The position numbers and the translations under genes were made by a program. A stretch of 64,000 nucleotides of DNA from AG25 sp035518815 (GTDB lineage: Bacteria > Gemmatimonadota > Gemmatimonadetes > Gemmatimonadales > GWC2-71-9), in the NCBI GenBank assembly GCA_035518815.1, contig DATIXG010000109.1:1-64000 (forward strand). The letters are read 5' to 3'. The first letter of the stretch is position 1, and every line of letters starts with the position of its first letter. Below are positions 44,937 to 54,911 of this stretch, in pieces. The notes under the pieces were generated by a model. That model ran no database searches. It saw only the letters and a program-made list of their open reading frames with translations, and was not told the origin of the DNA.

Positions 44937-47900
44937 TCAAAGCCCGACGCCGTGGCACTTCTTGAACTTCTTCCCGCTCCCACACGGGCAGGGATCGTTG
45001 CGGCCGACGCCGGCGTAGGGGTTGGGGGCTGGTGAAGCGGTTGGCGACCGTCCCGTTGGCGGTTTCAGACCCGACGATTCCGTTTGGACCAGGCCATCGG
45101 CCGCGGGCTTCGATGTCACCATCGGCGTGGGGCGGCGGGGCCCGCCAAAGGGCCCGGGCCGCGGGCCTCGCACTGCTGGCCCGCCCACGTCGCCGGGGCC
45201 GCCCGGCGGTGGCCCGATGTCGACCTGCAGCTTGAGCCAGCGCTCGGTGAAGCTGGTCCGCAAGTCGTGCATGAGCCCGACGAACATCTCGTAGGCTTCC
45301 TGCTTGTATTCGATCAGCGGGTCCTTCTGCCCCCAGGCGCGGTACTGGATGGCCGCCCGCAGCTGATCGAGGTCGTAGAGGTGATCCTTCCATTTCTCGT
45401 CGATGACACCGAGCATCACCTGCGAGAGCGCCTGCCCGCTCAGGTTGGGGGCGCCGACCTTCGCCTCGATCTCGGCGAAATAGTCGAGCTTCGCCCGAAA
45501 CGCCGTGCGACCCGCCTCGTGCACGGCGGCGACCACATCGGCGCGCGTGCGGACTTTGGCGGCGTCCGTCACGGCCGGGACCGAGACGAGAAACTTGAGC
45601 AGGAACTCCGTTTCCACGAGCTCGCGATCCCACTCGTCCGCGCCGCCGCCACCCATGACCTGATTCGCCAGGTGCTCCACGCCCGCGTCGATCATCCGCT
45701 GCGCCTCGGCCTTGAGCTCCTCGCCGCCTTCGAGCGCGAACAGGCGCAGCGAGTAGATCACTTCCCGCTGCTGATTCATCACGTCGTCGTACTCGAGCAG
45801 CTTCTTACGGGCCTGGAAGTTCTGGAGCTCGACGCGCTTCTGCGCCTGTCCGATGGCGCTCGTCACCCACGGGTGGGTGATGACCTCGCCCTCTTCGGCG
45901 CCCGTGCGGTCCATCCAGCGGGCAATGCGGTCGGAGCCGAACAGCCGCATCAGGTCGTCTTCGAGTGACAGGAAGAAGACGCTCTGGCCGGGATCTCCCT
46001 GGCGTCCGGAGCGGCCCCGCAACTGGCGGTCGATGCGGCGTGCTTCGTGCCGCTCGGTCCCGATGATCACGAGCCCGCAGGGGGGATCGTCGTAGCACCC
46101 AAGCTTCTTGATCTCGGGCTGGGACAGGTCCGGCGGCTCCACCGTCTGGCCGAATGCGGGGTCGCGGGACGTGATGCCGCACACGCGACATTTCTTGACG
46201 CCCGGCCCGAGCCGGATGTCGGTGCCGCGGCCCGCCATGTTCGTCGCAATCGTGATCGCGCCCGCGCGCCCCGCCTGGGCGATGATCTCGGCCTCGCGCT
46301 GGTGGTACTTGGCGTTGAGGACCTCATGGGGGAACCCGCGGCGCTTGAGCATGCGGGAGAGCGTCTCTGACACGTCGACGCTCACCGTGCCGACGAGCAC
46401 CGGGAGTCCGCGGCCGTGCTGCCGCTCGATCTCATCCAGAATGGCGTTGTATTTCTCGCGCCGGCTCTTGTAGATCAGGTCGTGCTTGTCGATGCGACGG
46501 GCCGGGCGGTTCGTCGGAATCACGACCACCTCGAGACCGTAGATCTGGAAGAACTCGGTTTCCTCGGTCTCGGCCGTCCCCGTCATGCCGGCGAGCTTGT
46601 CGTACATGCGGAAGTAGTTCTGAATCGTGATGGTCGCGAGTGTCTGCGACTCCTCTCGCACCGCCACGCCTTCCTTGGCTTCCACCGCTTGGTGGAGGCC
46701 GTCGGACCAGCGCCGGCCCGGCATCAGACGCCCGGTGAACTCATCCACGATGAAGACCTGGCCGTCCTGCACCACGTAGTCCACGTCCTTCTCATACAAG
46801 GCGTGGGCCTGCAAGAGCTTGTGGATGATGTGCAGGATTTCGCTCTTGCGCGCATACTCGGCCTCCACGGCCCGCCGCTTGGCCAACTTGTCCGGGGGCG
46901 CCAGCGACTCATCCCGGTCGATGTCGTGGACGGCCTGCGAGATGTCGGGCACCACGAACAGCGCCGGGTCCTCGGGCGACATGGTCTCGACACCCTTCTC
47001 CGTGAGGTGCACGGAGTGCCCCCGCTCGTCCATGACGAAGTACAGCTCGTCCTCCAGGTGCCGCATCTTCTGCTCCCGCGCCGGGAGCTTGCGGTCGGCC
47101 AGATGATCGAGTTCCACGCGCTGCACGAGCGCCTTCACGCCCTGCTCGTTGAGGAGCTTGAGGAGCTTCTTGTTCTTCGGGATCCCGAGCTGCGCCTGAT
47201 ACAACAGGACGCCGCCCTCGTACGCGGTCTTCTCGTCGGCGACGAGGGGCTCCGCGCGACCGAGGAGGTCGTTCACCACGGCGTTCTGCTTGCGGACGAG
47301 CTGGACGACCTGCGCGTTGTACAGGGCGTACTTCTCGTCGGCCTCGGTCCCTACAGGACCGGAGATGATGAGCGGCGTGCGCGCCTCATCGATGAGGATC
47401 GAATCCACCTCGTCGATGATGGCGTAGTGATGTCCGCGCTGGACGCGCTCGTCGGTCGAGCGCACCATGTTGTCGCGCAGGTAGTCGAACCCGAACTCGT
47501 TGTTCGTGCCGTAGGTGATGTCGCACAGGTAGGCGGCCCGGCGCTCGGGCGTCGAGGGCTCGGTATCGTCGATGCACCCAACGGTCAGGCCGAGCCACTT
47601 GAAGAGGTGACCCATCCATTGCGAGTCGCGGCGCGCGAGGTAGTTGTTGACCGTCACGAGGTGCGCGCCCTTCGCCGTCAGGGCGTTCAAGTACAGGGGC
47701 AGCGTAGCGACGAGGGTCTTGCCTTCGCCCGTCGCCATCTCCGCGATCTTGCCCTGGTGCAGCACGATCCCGCCGATCAGCTGCACGTCGTAGGGCACCA
47801 TGTCCCAGGTAAGGGCGTGTCCCGTGACGGCCACCTCCGTGCCCTGCAGGCGCCGGCACGCCTCCCGCACCGTGGCGAACGCCTCCGGGAGGACTTCGCC

Positions 47901-48209
47901 CAGCACCGCCTCCGTTTCGGCACGGAGCCGTTGCTCGGCCTCGGCGAGCTTGCGATCGATGGCGGTGCGCTCGTCCGCGTCGGGGCAGTCGTGCTTTGCC
48001 TGCTTGAGGCTCGCCACCTCGGCGGCGAGCGTGCCCGTCCGCTGCTGCAGCACGTCCCGGAACTTCGTGGTCTGCGCCTGGATGGCGGCGTCGGGGAGCG
48101 TCTTGAGACGCTCCTCGTGCTGCCGGATCGCATCCACCACGGGCTGAATGCGCTTCAGCTCGCGCTCGAACCGGGTGCCGAGCACCTTGGTGACAAGCTG
48201 TTTCAGCAT
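44937..48209 (-). CDS. secA: Preprotein translocase ATPase SecA
   Basis: A 1090-residue SecA, longer than the 901 of E. coli. It drives export through SecYEG. Walker A MATGEGKTL near 158, DEVDSILIDEARTPLIISG, TNMAGRGTDIRLG. An inserted helical segment around 55-105 (TLAAEVASLKQAKHDCPDADERT) explains part of the extra length. The C-terminus has a Pro/Gly linker then the zinc-binding SEC-C motif (NDPCPCGSGKKFKKCHGVGL) that binds SecB or ribosomes. Nine nt separate it from nadD. Confidence 0.97.
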   Translation of the reverse strand: MLKQLVTKVLGTRFERELKRIQPVVDAIRQHEERLKTLPDAAIQAQTTKFRDVLQQRTGTLAAEVASLKQAKHDCPDADERTAIDRKLAEAEQRLRAETEAVLGEVLPEAFATVREACRRLQGTEVAVTGHALTWDMVPYDVQLIGGIVLHQGKIAEMATGEGKTLVATLPLYLNALTAKGAHLVTVNNYLARRDSQWMGHLFKWLGLTVGCIDDTEPSTPERRAAYLCDITYGTNNEFGFDYLRDNMVRSTDERVQRGHHYAIIDEVDSILIDEARTPLIISGPVGTEADEKYALYNAQVVQLVRKQNAVVNDLLGRAEPLVADEKTAYEGGVLLYQAQLGIPKNKKLLKLLNEQGVKALVQRVELDHLADRKLPAREQKMRHLEDELYFVMDERGHSVHLTEKGVETMSPEDPALFVVPDISQAVHDIDRDESLAPPDKLAKRRAVEAEYARKSEILHIIHKLLQAHALYEKDVDYVVQDGQVFIVDEFTGRLMPGRRWSDGLHQAVEAKEGVAVREESQTLATITIQNYFRMYDKLAGMTGTAETEETEFFQIYGLEVVVIPTNRPARRIDKHDLIYKSRREKYNAILDEIERQHGRGLPVLVGTVSVDVSETLSRMLKRRGFPHEVLNAKYHQREAEIIAQAGRAGAITIATNMAGRGTDIRLGPGVKKCRVCGITSRDPAFGQTVEPPDLSQPEIKKLGCYDDPPCGLVIIGTERHEARRIDRQLRGRSGRQGDPGQSVFFLSLEDDLMRLFGSDRIARWMDRTGAEEGEVITHPWVTSAIGQAQKRVELQNFQARKKLLEYDDVMNQQREVIYSLRLFALEGGEELKAEAQRMIDAGVEHLANQVMGGGGADEWDRELVETEFLLKFLVSVPAVTDAAKVRTRADVVAAVHEAGRTAFRAKLDYFAEIEAKVGAPNLSGQALSQVMLGVIDEKWKDHLYDLDQLRAAIQYRAWGQKDPLIEYKQEAYEMFVGLMHDLRTSFTERWLKLQVDIGPPPGGPGDVGGPAVRGPRPGPFGGPRRPTPMVTSKPAADGLVQTESSGLKPPTGRSPTASPAPNPYAGVGRNDPCPCGSGKKFKKCHGVGL

Positions 48210-48218
48210 CTGCCCTCG

Positions 48219-48779
48219 CTAGCGGTACAGGCCGTGGGCGGCGATGTAGTCGCGGACCGCCTCGGGCACGAGATAGCGAATCGACCGACCGCGCGCCACC
48301 CGCTCGCGCACTACCGTCGCCGAAATATCGATGGTCGGCACGGCCACCGTGCGCCGGATCAGCCCGCCCGTGGGCGGCGGGAAGCCGGGCCGGGACAGCG
48401 CTACCAGATCGGCGAGACTCGGCAGTGCGTCGACCTCATGCCAGGCGGGGAGCTCCTGGGCGGCATCGCCCCCTACCAACAACAGGAAGCGGTTCCCGGG
48501 CTCTCGCTGGGCCAGGGCTCGCAAGGTCCGAACCGTGTAGGACGGCGCAGGAAGCTCAAGCTCGATGCGCTCGACCCGAAAGCGGGGGTTGCCGGCGACG
48601 GCGGCGGCGAGCATGTCGGCGCGCTGCTCGGGGGATGCCTGGTGCGTGCGTCCCTTGAGCGGTTGCTCCTTGGCGACCAGGAACCGGACGCAGACATCCA
48701 GGGCGTCGGCCGCCGCCTCGGCCACGATGAGGTGGCCCATGTGCACGGGATCGAAGGAGCCGCCGAACAACGCTTCCAC
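48219..48779 (-). CDS. nadD: Nicotinate-nucleotide adenylyltransferase
   Basis: A 186-residue enzyme forming deamido-NAD from nicotinate mononucleotide and ATP. HIGH-type motif GGSFDPVHMGHL, and ISATVVRERVARG, the ISSTxxR-like motif. GTG start at 48777-48779, one base after the bamD stop. Short for the family by a few residues but intact. Confidence 0.93.
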   Translation of the reverse strand: MEALFGGSFDPVHMGHLIVAEAAADALDVCVRFLVAKEQPLKGRTHQASPEQRADMLAAAVAGNPRFRVERIELELPAPSYTVRTLRALAQREPGNRFLLLVGGDAAQELPAWHEVDALPSLADLVALSRPGFPPPTGGLIRRTVAVPTIDISATVVRERVARGRSIRYLVPEAVRDYIAAHGLYR

Positions 48780-48780
48780 G

Positions 48781-49542
48781 TCAGGGGTCGGCGGTGCTCG
48801 CTTCGGCGGGACACCGGCGTTTGAGGCCGTAGGTGTCCGGGTAGTACTGCCGCAGATTCGCGCAGGTCTCCTTCATCTCCTCGACGTACCCGATGGCGCG
48901 GTAGCTGTCGACCAACCGGAGCAACGCCGACGGGACCCACTTGGTCGTGTTGTAGCTCGCGACGATGTCCTTGAAGTAGATGATGGCCGAGTCGTAGGCT
49001 TTCCGGCGGACGTAGAACATGCCGATCTTGTAGCTCCGCTCGGCGAACCACTCCGAGAGCTTGCTGACGCGGAGCTGGGCCCGCGCCGCCGCGTCCGACG
49101 AGGGATAACGCCCCAGCAGCTCCTGATAGGTCGCGAGCGCGGTCTGGCCCGGGGTGGGATCGACCTCCGGGCGGGGCCACATCCGCAGGTTGGCATCGCC
49201 CGCGCGGAGCAGAGCGAGGGGCGCATAGTCCGAGGTCGGGAATTCCTCCGCCACCTTCGTGAACGTGACGACGGCCCCAGCGAAGTCGTTCGTTTGGAAC
49301 ATGCACTCGGCCACGTAGTATCGCGCCTCCGCCATTTCCGGCTGCCCCGGAGACAGCTCGAACTGCAGCCGGCGATAGTCGAGCAACGCGGCGTCAAACG
49401 CTCCGTGGTGGAACGCGGCGCGCGCCCGCAACATGATCTGGTCCGTGTCCAACGTCGTCGGCTGGATCTGCGGCTTCGTACCACCAGCACATGCCGTGAG
49501 CAACGCCAACCCGAACAACATCCTGATGCGCATAGTCCTCAC
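48781..49542 (-). CDS. bamD: Outer-membrane assembly lipoprotein BamD
   Basis: A 253-residue lipoprotein with TPRs. The lipobox LTAC gives Cys18. It has five TPR-like pairs: RARAAFHHGAFDAALLDYRRLQFELSPGQPEMAEARYYVAECMFQTNDFAGAVVTFTKVAEEFP and onward to YYPDTYGLKRRCP. BamD binds BamA and is essential for inserting barrels such as the one at 44146 and LptD. GTG start (49540-49542) with GTGA overlap; ATG at 49531 is also possible. Confidence 0.9.
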   Translation of the reverse strand: MRTMRIRMLFGLALLTACAGGTKPQIQPTTLDTDQIMLRARAAFHHGAFDAALLDYRRLQFELSPGQPEMAEARYYVAECMFQTNDFAGAVVTFTKVAEEFPTSDYAPLALLRAGDANLRMWPRPEVDPTPGQTALATYQELLGRYPSSDAAARAQLRVSKLSEWFAERSYKIGMFYVRRKAYDSAIIYFKDIVASYNTTKWVPSALLRLVDSYRAIGYVEEMKETCANLRQYYPDTYGLKRRCPAEASTADP

Positions 49543-50459
49543 AATTGTTTCGGCGCCGGCGCATCCGCGCCGTCCGCCTTCCCCAAGGCATTGATTTTCT
49601 GTTGCGCGCGGACGGTGATACTGTCGCCCGGAATTCCGCCCGCGATCGCCTGCTGATAGCCGTCCAGGGCTCCAGGCACGTCCCCCTGGGCGAGCCGCAC
49701 GTCTCCCAAACCCAAAAACGCCGCCCGCTCCACCTCGGTGGATGCCCCCGGAGCGGTCGCGCGCCGGAACCAGCTCTCCGCCTCGGCGGGCTGCCCCCGC
49801 TCGAGCAGCGCCTGGCCCTGCATCAGCGCGCAGAGACTCAACCCTTCCCGCGCCCCCTCAACCACGACCGGTTCGCGTTGCCGGCGCAGCACGCCCTCGA
49901 ACGCCGCGACCGCTGTCTGGCAGTCGCGGGCGCGGGCGGCGGCCAGCCCGTAAGCGTACAGCAGCGAGTCCCCGCTGCGTGCGTCGGTGGCCGCGGCGAC
50001 GGCGACGGGGAGCAGCGCCATGGCCACCACGGTGTCGCCGCTTTCCGCAGCCTCGAGCGCCACGAGCCGCGCGTACCTGCCGAGCGGACGGGTCGGCGCC
50101 ACGGCGCGCACGGCCGCGAGCCCGCTCGTGAGCGCCGCCCGGTCGTTTGCCGCGACCGCCGCCCGGATCACGCGCTCCAGCCCTTCCGCGGCCTCCGCTA
50201 CCCGCGAGTTGTCGCGCTCCCCCAGCGCCCGGTACTGCGCGACCGCGAGCATGAGATCCTGCGTGTGAAGCGCCGCGGCTCCCGCCTTCGCGTGGAGGTC
50301 CGCCGTCGGCCGGGCCTTCAGGGCCAACTCGTATTCGGCGAGCGCGTCCCGATACGCCGCCGCGGCGTATGACCGGTCCCCGAGCTGCTCGTGGTTGGCC
50401 GCGCTTTGCGAGCAGGCCAGCGCGGCGAGCGTCAGCGCCCCCAATACCAGCGCCTTCAC
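49539..50459 (-). CDS. TPR lipoprotein of unknown function
   Basis: A 306-residue protein with a lipobox (LTLAALAC, Cys16) and TPRs across most of its length (YAAAAYRDALAEYELALKARP, then ALLERGQPAEAESWFRRATAPG and VPGALDGYQQAI). Unassigned. Coupled by GTGA on both sides: to the TPR gene above and bamD below. Its position next to bamD suggests, but does not prove, an envelope role. Confidence 0.82.
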   Translation of the reverse strand: MKALVLGALTLAALACSQSAANHEQLGDRSYAAAAYRDALAEYELALKARPTADLHAKAGAAALHTQDLMLAVAQYRALGERDNSRVAEAAEGLERVIRAAVAANDRAALTSGLAAVRAVAPTRPLGRYARLVALEAAESGDTVVAMALLPVAVAAATDARSGDSLLYAYGLAAARARDCQTAVAAFEGVLRRQREPVVVEGAREGLSLCALMQGQALLERGQPAEAESWFRRATAPGASTEVERAAFLGLGDVRLAQGDVPGALDGYQQAIAGGIPGDSITVRAQQKINALGKADGADAPAPKQL

Positions 50460-51262
50460 GACGGCTTCCGGCGGCGGGCACCACTCCGGCCCACATTCCC
50501 CTTCCCGCCTGCTTCATCCGCGGGCGGGGGCGGCGCACCGTCCACCGGCGTCGCACTCACATCGTTCCGCGCCAGCATCGCGAGATACGCTTCCACCCGC
50601 GGGTCCTCCGGCCGACGGGCACGACATTCCTCCCAGACCGTCCGGGCCGCGAGGCCGTCCCCGGCGAGATAGCAGGCGAGCCCCAGCATCGCAGCGGCGT
50701 CGAGGTAGGTCGGGCGGCTCCGCACGATGATCTCGAACTGCTCGCGCGCGTCGAGCGCTCGCCCAGCCTGCAGCAGGAGGCGCCCCAACTTATACCGCAG
50801 ATCGTGGAAGGCGGGTCCGAGGGCCAGGGCCTCCTGGTACTGGTGGATCGCCTGCGCCAGGCCCCCGGACTCGAGGTAGGCGTCCCCCATGACCGCGTGC
50901 TGGTTGGCCAGCTTGGCCGCAATGTGGACCGGGAAGCCCAGCCGGGTCTCCGCCCCCAGCTCGGCGGCCCGGCGAAACATCGCATCGGCCTCGGATTCGC
51001 GCCCCAACTCGTTGAGGACAATGGCGCGGTGCAACAGGGCTTCCACGTAGTTCGAGTTCAGCTCCAGGGCCCGTTCCAGCTGCAAAAGGGCCTGCTCGGG
51101 CTGCCCGGCCAGGGAATACGACAGCCCCAGGAGGTGGTGGGCGTCCGCGAAGGCCCGGCCCGTCGCTACCACCTCTTCCAGCATGTGGATGGCTCCGTAG
51201 TAGTCCTGGAGCTGAAACCGTTCGCGAGCCCGCTCCACGAGATGCTCAGGACTAACGTCCAT
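50456..51262 (-). CDS. Cytoplasmic TPR protein
   Basis: A 268-residue TPR protein without a signal peptide. It starts MDVSPEHLVERARERFQLQDYYGAIHMLEEVVATG, with about six TPRs to residue 225, and a basic tail (AGGKGNVGRSGARRRKPS) with a G-rich DNA stretch of the mini-repeat type. ATG at 51260-51262. Coupled by GTGA to the next TPR gene. Confidence 0.82.
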   Translation of the reverse strand: MDVSPEHLVERARERFQLQDYYGAIHMLEEVVATGRAFADAHHLLGLSYSLAGQPEQALLQLERALELNSNYVEALLHRAIVLNELGRESEADAMFRRAAELGAETRLGFPVHIAAKLANQHAVMGDAYLESGGLAQAIHQYQEALALGPAFHDLRYKLGRLLLQAGRALDAREQFEIIVRSRPTYLDAAAMLGLACYLAGDGLAARTVWEECRARRPEDPRVEAYLAMLARNDVSATPVDGAPPPPADEAGGKGNVGRSGARRRKPS

Positions 51263-51331
51263 AGATCGCCTCGCGCCACCGGACGAAGTGCCGAATGCCG
51301 ACGCCACCAATATAGAGCCTGCGGGACGGGC

Positions 51332-52267
51332 TCACGCCGCGACGACGCGCCGAAAGTACTCGATGGTTCGAGGCAGCCCCTGCTCGAGGGACACCTTCGG
51401 CTCCCAACCAAGGATGGACCGCGCGCGCGAAATATCGGGCTGGCGCACCTTGGGATCGTCGACCGGTAGCGGGCGCTCGACGATGGGGCTCGTGCATCCG
51501 GTGAGCCGGCGCACCTCTTCGGCCAGCTGGCGAACGGTGAACTCAGTCGGGTTGCCGATGTTGGTCGGATCGCTCGTGCCCCGCTCGAACAGCCGGAGAA
51601 TGCCCTCGACCAGATCGTCCACGTAGCAGAACGAACGCGTCTGACTGCCGTCACCATACACGGTCAGCGCTTCGCCCTTCAGGGCCTGCACGATGAAGTT
51701 CGACACGACCCGTCCGTCGTGCGGGCGCATGCGGGGCCCGTACGTGTTGAAGATCCGCACGATGCGCGTGTCGACGCCGTGCGCACGATGATAGGCCATG
51801 GTCATCGCCTCCGCGAACCGCTTCGCTTCGTCGTACACGCCGCGTGGGCCGACCGGATTCACGTTGCCCCAATAGCTCTCGGTCTGCGGGTGCACGAGGG
51901 GATCGCCATACACTTCCGAGGTGGACGCGAGGAGGAACCGGGCGCCCTTGGCCTTCGCGACGCCCAGCGCCTTGTGCGTGCCGAGCGACCCGACCTTGAG
52001 CGTCTGGATCGGGAACTCGAGATAGTCCACGGGGCTCGCGGGGCTCGCGAAGTGCAGCACGCCGTCGAGGGCCCCGTCGATCTCGATGAAGTTGGTGACG
52101 TCGTGGCGGACGAACTCGAAATCGGGCCGGCCTTGGAAGGGTGCGATGTTGGCCGGGGAGCCGGTGATGAAGTTGTCCATGCCGATGACCCGGTGCCCGT
52201 CCGCGAGCAGGCGCTCGCACAGATGCGACCCCAGGAACCCGGCAGCGCCCGTGACTAGGATGCGCAT
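51332..52267 (-). CDS. UDP-glucuronate decarboxylase / UDP-xylose synthase
   Basis: A 311-residue extended SDR. NAD loop GAAGFLGSHLCE, LASTSEVYGDPLVHPQTESYWGNVNPVGPRGVYDEAKRFAE with catalytic Y-x-x-x-K, RIFNTYGPRMRPHDGRVVSNFIVQ. These are close to UXS/ArnA-C-type enzymes converting UDP-GlcA to UDP-xylose. It overlaps ugd by 13 nt, and ugd makes its substrate, so the pair forms a two-step path. Confidence 0.9.
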   Translation of the reverse strand: MRILVTGAAGFLGSHLCERLLADGHRVIGMDNFITGSPANIAPFQGRPDFEFVRHDVTNFIEIDGALDGVLHFASPASPVDYLEFPIQTLKVGSLGTHKALGVAKAKGARFLLASTSEVYGDPLVHPQTESYWGNVNPVGPRGVYDEAKRFAEAMTMAYHRAHGVDTRIVRIFNTYGPRMRPHDGRVVSNFIVQALKGEALTVYGDGSQTRSFCYVDDLVEGILRLFERGTSDPTNIGNPTEFTVRQLAEEVRRLTGCTSPIVERPLPVDDPKVRQPDISRARSILGWEPKVSLEQGLPRTIEYFRRVVAA

Positions 52268-53571
52268 GCCAGCCGGCGCCCGATGCTGTCGTACGTGAAG
52301 CCGAGCCGAGCGAGGCGCTCGGGGTCGTACAGATTGCGTCCGTCCACGATCAGCGGCCGAGCCAGGAGCTGCCGCATGCGCGGGAAGTCAGGGTTGCGAT
52401 ACTCGAGCCATTCCGTGACGATCACGAGCGCCGCGGCCCCGTCGAGCGCCTCGTAGGCATTCCCCGCGTAGGCAACGCGATCGCCCAGGTGCCGCCGCGC
52501 CGTCTCGATCGCGGCGGGGTCGTGGACGCGCACCCGGGCGCCCGCGGCGATCAGCGCGTCGGCGAGGACCAGGGCCGGGCTCTCCCTCACATCGTCCGTT
52601 TCCGCCTTGAAAGCCAGCCCCCACATCGCGATCACCTGATCCCGTAGCTTGCCGTCGAAGTGCCGCCCGAGCTTCTCAAACAGCAAATGCTTTTGCCGTG
52701 CGTTCGCCGCTTCCACCGCGGTCAGAACGTCCAGCGACACACCCCGCTCGACCCCGGTCCGAATCAACGCCTGCACGTCCTTGGGAAAGCACGAGCCGCC
52801 GTACCCGGGCCCCGGGAACAGGAACGCCGGGCCGATCCGCCGGTCGCTGCCGATGCCCCGGCGCACGAGGCCGACATCCGCGCCCGTCGCCTCGCAGAGC
52901 TGCGCGATCTGGTTCATGAAGGAGATGCGTGTCGCCAGCATCGCGTTGGCCGCGTATTTCGTCATCTCGGCCGACGGGATGTCCATAAAGAGCAACGGAT
53001 TGCCGGTGCGCACGAAAGGCGCGTACAACTCCTCGAGGACGCGTGCCGCCTCGTCGGAGTCAACTCCGACGACGACGCGGTCGGGCTTCATGAAGTCCTC
53101 GACGGCAGCCCCTTCCTTCAAGAACTCGGGGTTCGAGCAGACGTGGAACGGCAGCTTCGTGTGCGCCGCGATCTCGACCCGCACGCGCTCCGCCGTGCCC
53201 ACGGGCACCGTGCTCTTGGTGATGACGATCTTCCGCGCCTTCATGCGCTGCCCGATGGTGCGGGCGACGTCCAGCACATGCTGGAGATCGGCCGAGCCGT
53301 CCTCGTCCGGCGGGGTACCGACCGCGATGAAAATGACGTCGGCCTGCTCGACTGCGGTCCCGACGTCGGTCGTGAAGGTCAGCCGTCCCTCGCGCCGGTT
53401 GCGCGCGACGATCGGGCCGAGGCCCGGCTCGTAGATGGGGAGCTGGTCCGCGCGAAGTGCCGCGATCTTCGCCGCGTCCACGTCCGCGCAGGCCACGGTG
53501 TTGCCGGTTTCGGCGAGGCACGCGCCCACCACCAGGCCGACGTAACCCGTGCCGACAACCGCGACTTTCAT
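52255..53571 (-). CDS. ugd: UDP-glucose 6-dehydrogenase
   Basis: A 438-residue enzyme oxidising UDP-glucose to UDP-glucuronate. NAD loop VAVVGTGYVGLVVGACLAETG, catalytic Cys in GYGGSCFPKD near 260, NPEFLKEGAAVEDFMKPDR. ATGA overlap with the wbpA-like gene upstream. Confidence 0.95.
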   Translation of the reverse strand: MKVAVVGTGYVGLVVGACLAETGNTVACADVDAAKIAALRADQLPIYEPGLGPIVARNRREGRLTFTTDVGTAVEQADVIFIAVGTPPDEDGSADLQHVLDVARTIGQRMKARKIVITKSTVPVGTAERVRVEIAAHTKLPFHVCSNPEFLKEGAAVEDFMKPDRVVVGVDSDEAARVLEELYAPFVRTGNPLLFMDIPSAEMTKYAANAMLATRISFMNQIAQLCEATGADVGLVRRGIGSDRRIGPAFLFPGPGYGGSCFPKDVQALIRTGVERGVSLDVLTAVEAANARQKHLLFEKLGRHFDGKLRDQVIAMWGLAFKAETDDVRESPALVLADALIAAGARVRVHDPAAIETARRHLGDRVAYAGNAYEALDGAAALVIVTEWLEYRNPDFPRMRQLLARPLIVDGRNLYDPERLARLGFTYDSIGRRLACAS

Positions 53572-54911
53572 CTCGCCGACCCGCCCGCCGCCCCTCCTCC
53601 CCCTGCCCCATCGCCGCGACGCTTCAAGACGTGGCGGGTATCCACGACCATCCGCGCGTGCCGAGCGACCATGTCGTAGTCCACGTCCGAGTGATCGGTC
53701 ACAACCACCACGCAGTCGGCGCCCGCGACCGCCTCTTTCGTCAGGGGGATGGAATGCAGGTCCACGCCGTCGTCCTTCAAGGCCGGGACGTGGGTGTCAT
53801 GGTATTGCACCACGGCGCCCCCCCGCTCGAGCAGCCGGATCACGTCGAGTGCCGGACTCTCGCGTACGTCCTTGATGTCGCGCTTGTAGGCCACCCCCAA
53901 CACCAGGACCTTGCTCCCAGACACCGGACGCCCGCGCTCGTTCAATCCGTCACTCACCTTGCCCACCCAGAACTCCGGCATCTCCGCGTTGACCTCGCCC
54001 GCAATCTCGATGAAGCGCGTCTTGTAGTTCAATGCGCGCATCTTCCACGCGAGGTAGTGCGGGTCGATCGGAATGCAGTGGCCGCCGAGACCGGGGCCGG
54101 GCGTGAACTTCATGAATCCGAACGGCTTCGTCGCGGCGGCGTCGATCACCTCCCACACGTCGACCCCGAGCTTGTCGCAAACGATGGCCATCTCATTCGC
54201 CAAGCCGATGTTCACGCTTCGAAAGGTGTTTTCGAGAATCTTGACCAGCTCGGCGGCTTCAGTGGACGAGACGGGCACCAGCTGCTCGATCGCCGGGCGG
54301 TACAGCGCGAGCGCCACGCGCAGGCATTGAGGCGTGATCCCGCCGACCACCTTGGGTGTGTTTCGGGTATTCCAGGTCGGATTACCGGGATCCACGCGCT
54401 CCGGCGAGAATGCCAAGAAGAAGTCTTCGCCGACCTTGAGCCCCGTCTCCTGCAAGGCCGGGAGCATGAGCTCACGCGTCGTGCCCGGGTACGTCGTGGA
54501 TTCCAGGACGATGAGCTGCCCCGTCCGTAAGGTCCGCTTCACCGAGTTCGTGGCCGCAAGGACGTAGCTGACGTCCGGATCCTTCGTCTTGGACAACGGG
54601 GTCGGGACGCAAATCGAGATCGCGTCGGGCTCCTTGAGACGGCTCAGGTCCGTGGTGGCTGAAAAGCGGCCGCTCTTTACCAGGTCGGCGACGGTGCTCG
54701 ACGGGATGTCTTGCACGTGGGACTCTCCCCGGTTCAAGCCCTCTACGACCGGCTTGCTCAGGTCGAATCCCAGGACGCGATATCCGGCGTGGGCGAATTC
54801 CACGGCGAGCGGCAGCCCGACATACCCGAGACCCACGATCCCGACCAGGGCGCTGCGGTCCTCCACCTTCTTGAGGAGGGCGTCGACAGAGACCGCCGGA
54901 GCGCGGCTCAC
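53568..54911 (-). CDS. wbpA: UDP-N-acetylglucosamine 6-dehydrogenase (WbpA-type)
   Basis: A 447-residue nucleotide-sugar dehydrogenase. GIVGLGYVGLPLAVEFAHAGYRVLGFDL, STTYPGTTREL, SPERVDPGNP, and PGPGLGGHCIPIDPHYLAWK with the catalytic Cys near 277. This is the WbpA/TviB subtype, oxidising UDP-GlcNAc to UDP-GlcNAcA. The C-terminal tail is Gly/Arg-rich. It is followed by WbpB-, E- and D-like genes, which supports the assignment. Confidence 0.9.
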   Translation of the reverse strand: MSRAPAVSVDALLKKVEDRSALVGIVGLGYVGLPLAVEFAHAGYRVLGFDLSKPVVEGLNRGESHVQDIPSSTVADLVKSGRFSATTDLSRLKEPDAISICVPTPLSKTKDPDVSYVLAATNSVKRTLRTGQLIVLESTTYPGTTRELMLPALQETGLKVGEDFFLAFSPERVDPGNPTWNTRNTPKVVGGITPQCLRVALALYRPAIEQLVPVSSTEAAELVKILENTFRSVNIGLANEMAIVCDKLGVDVWEVIDAAATKPFGFMKFTPGPGLGGHCIPIDPHYLAWKMRALNYKTRFIEIAGEVNAEMPEFWVGKVSDGLNERGRPVSGSKVLVLGVAYKRDIKDVRESPALDVIRLLERGGAVVQYHDTHVPALKDDGVDLHSIPLTKEAVAGADCVVVVTDHSDVDYDMVARHARMVVDTRHVLKRRGDGAGGGGAAGGSAR

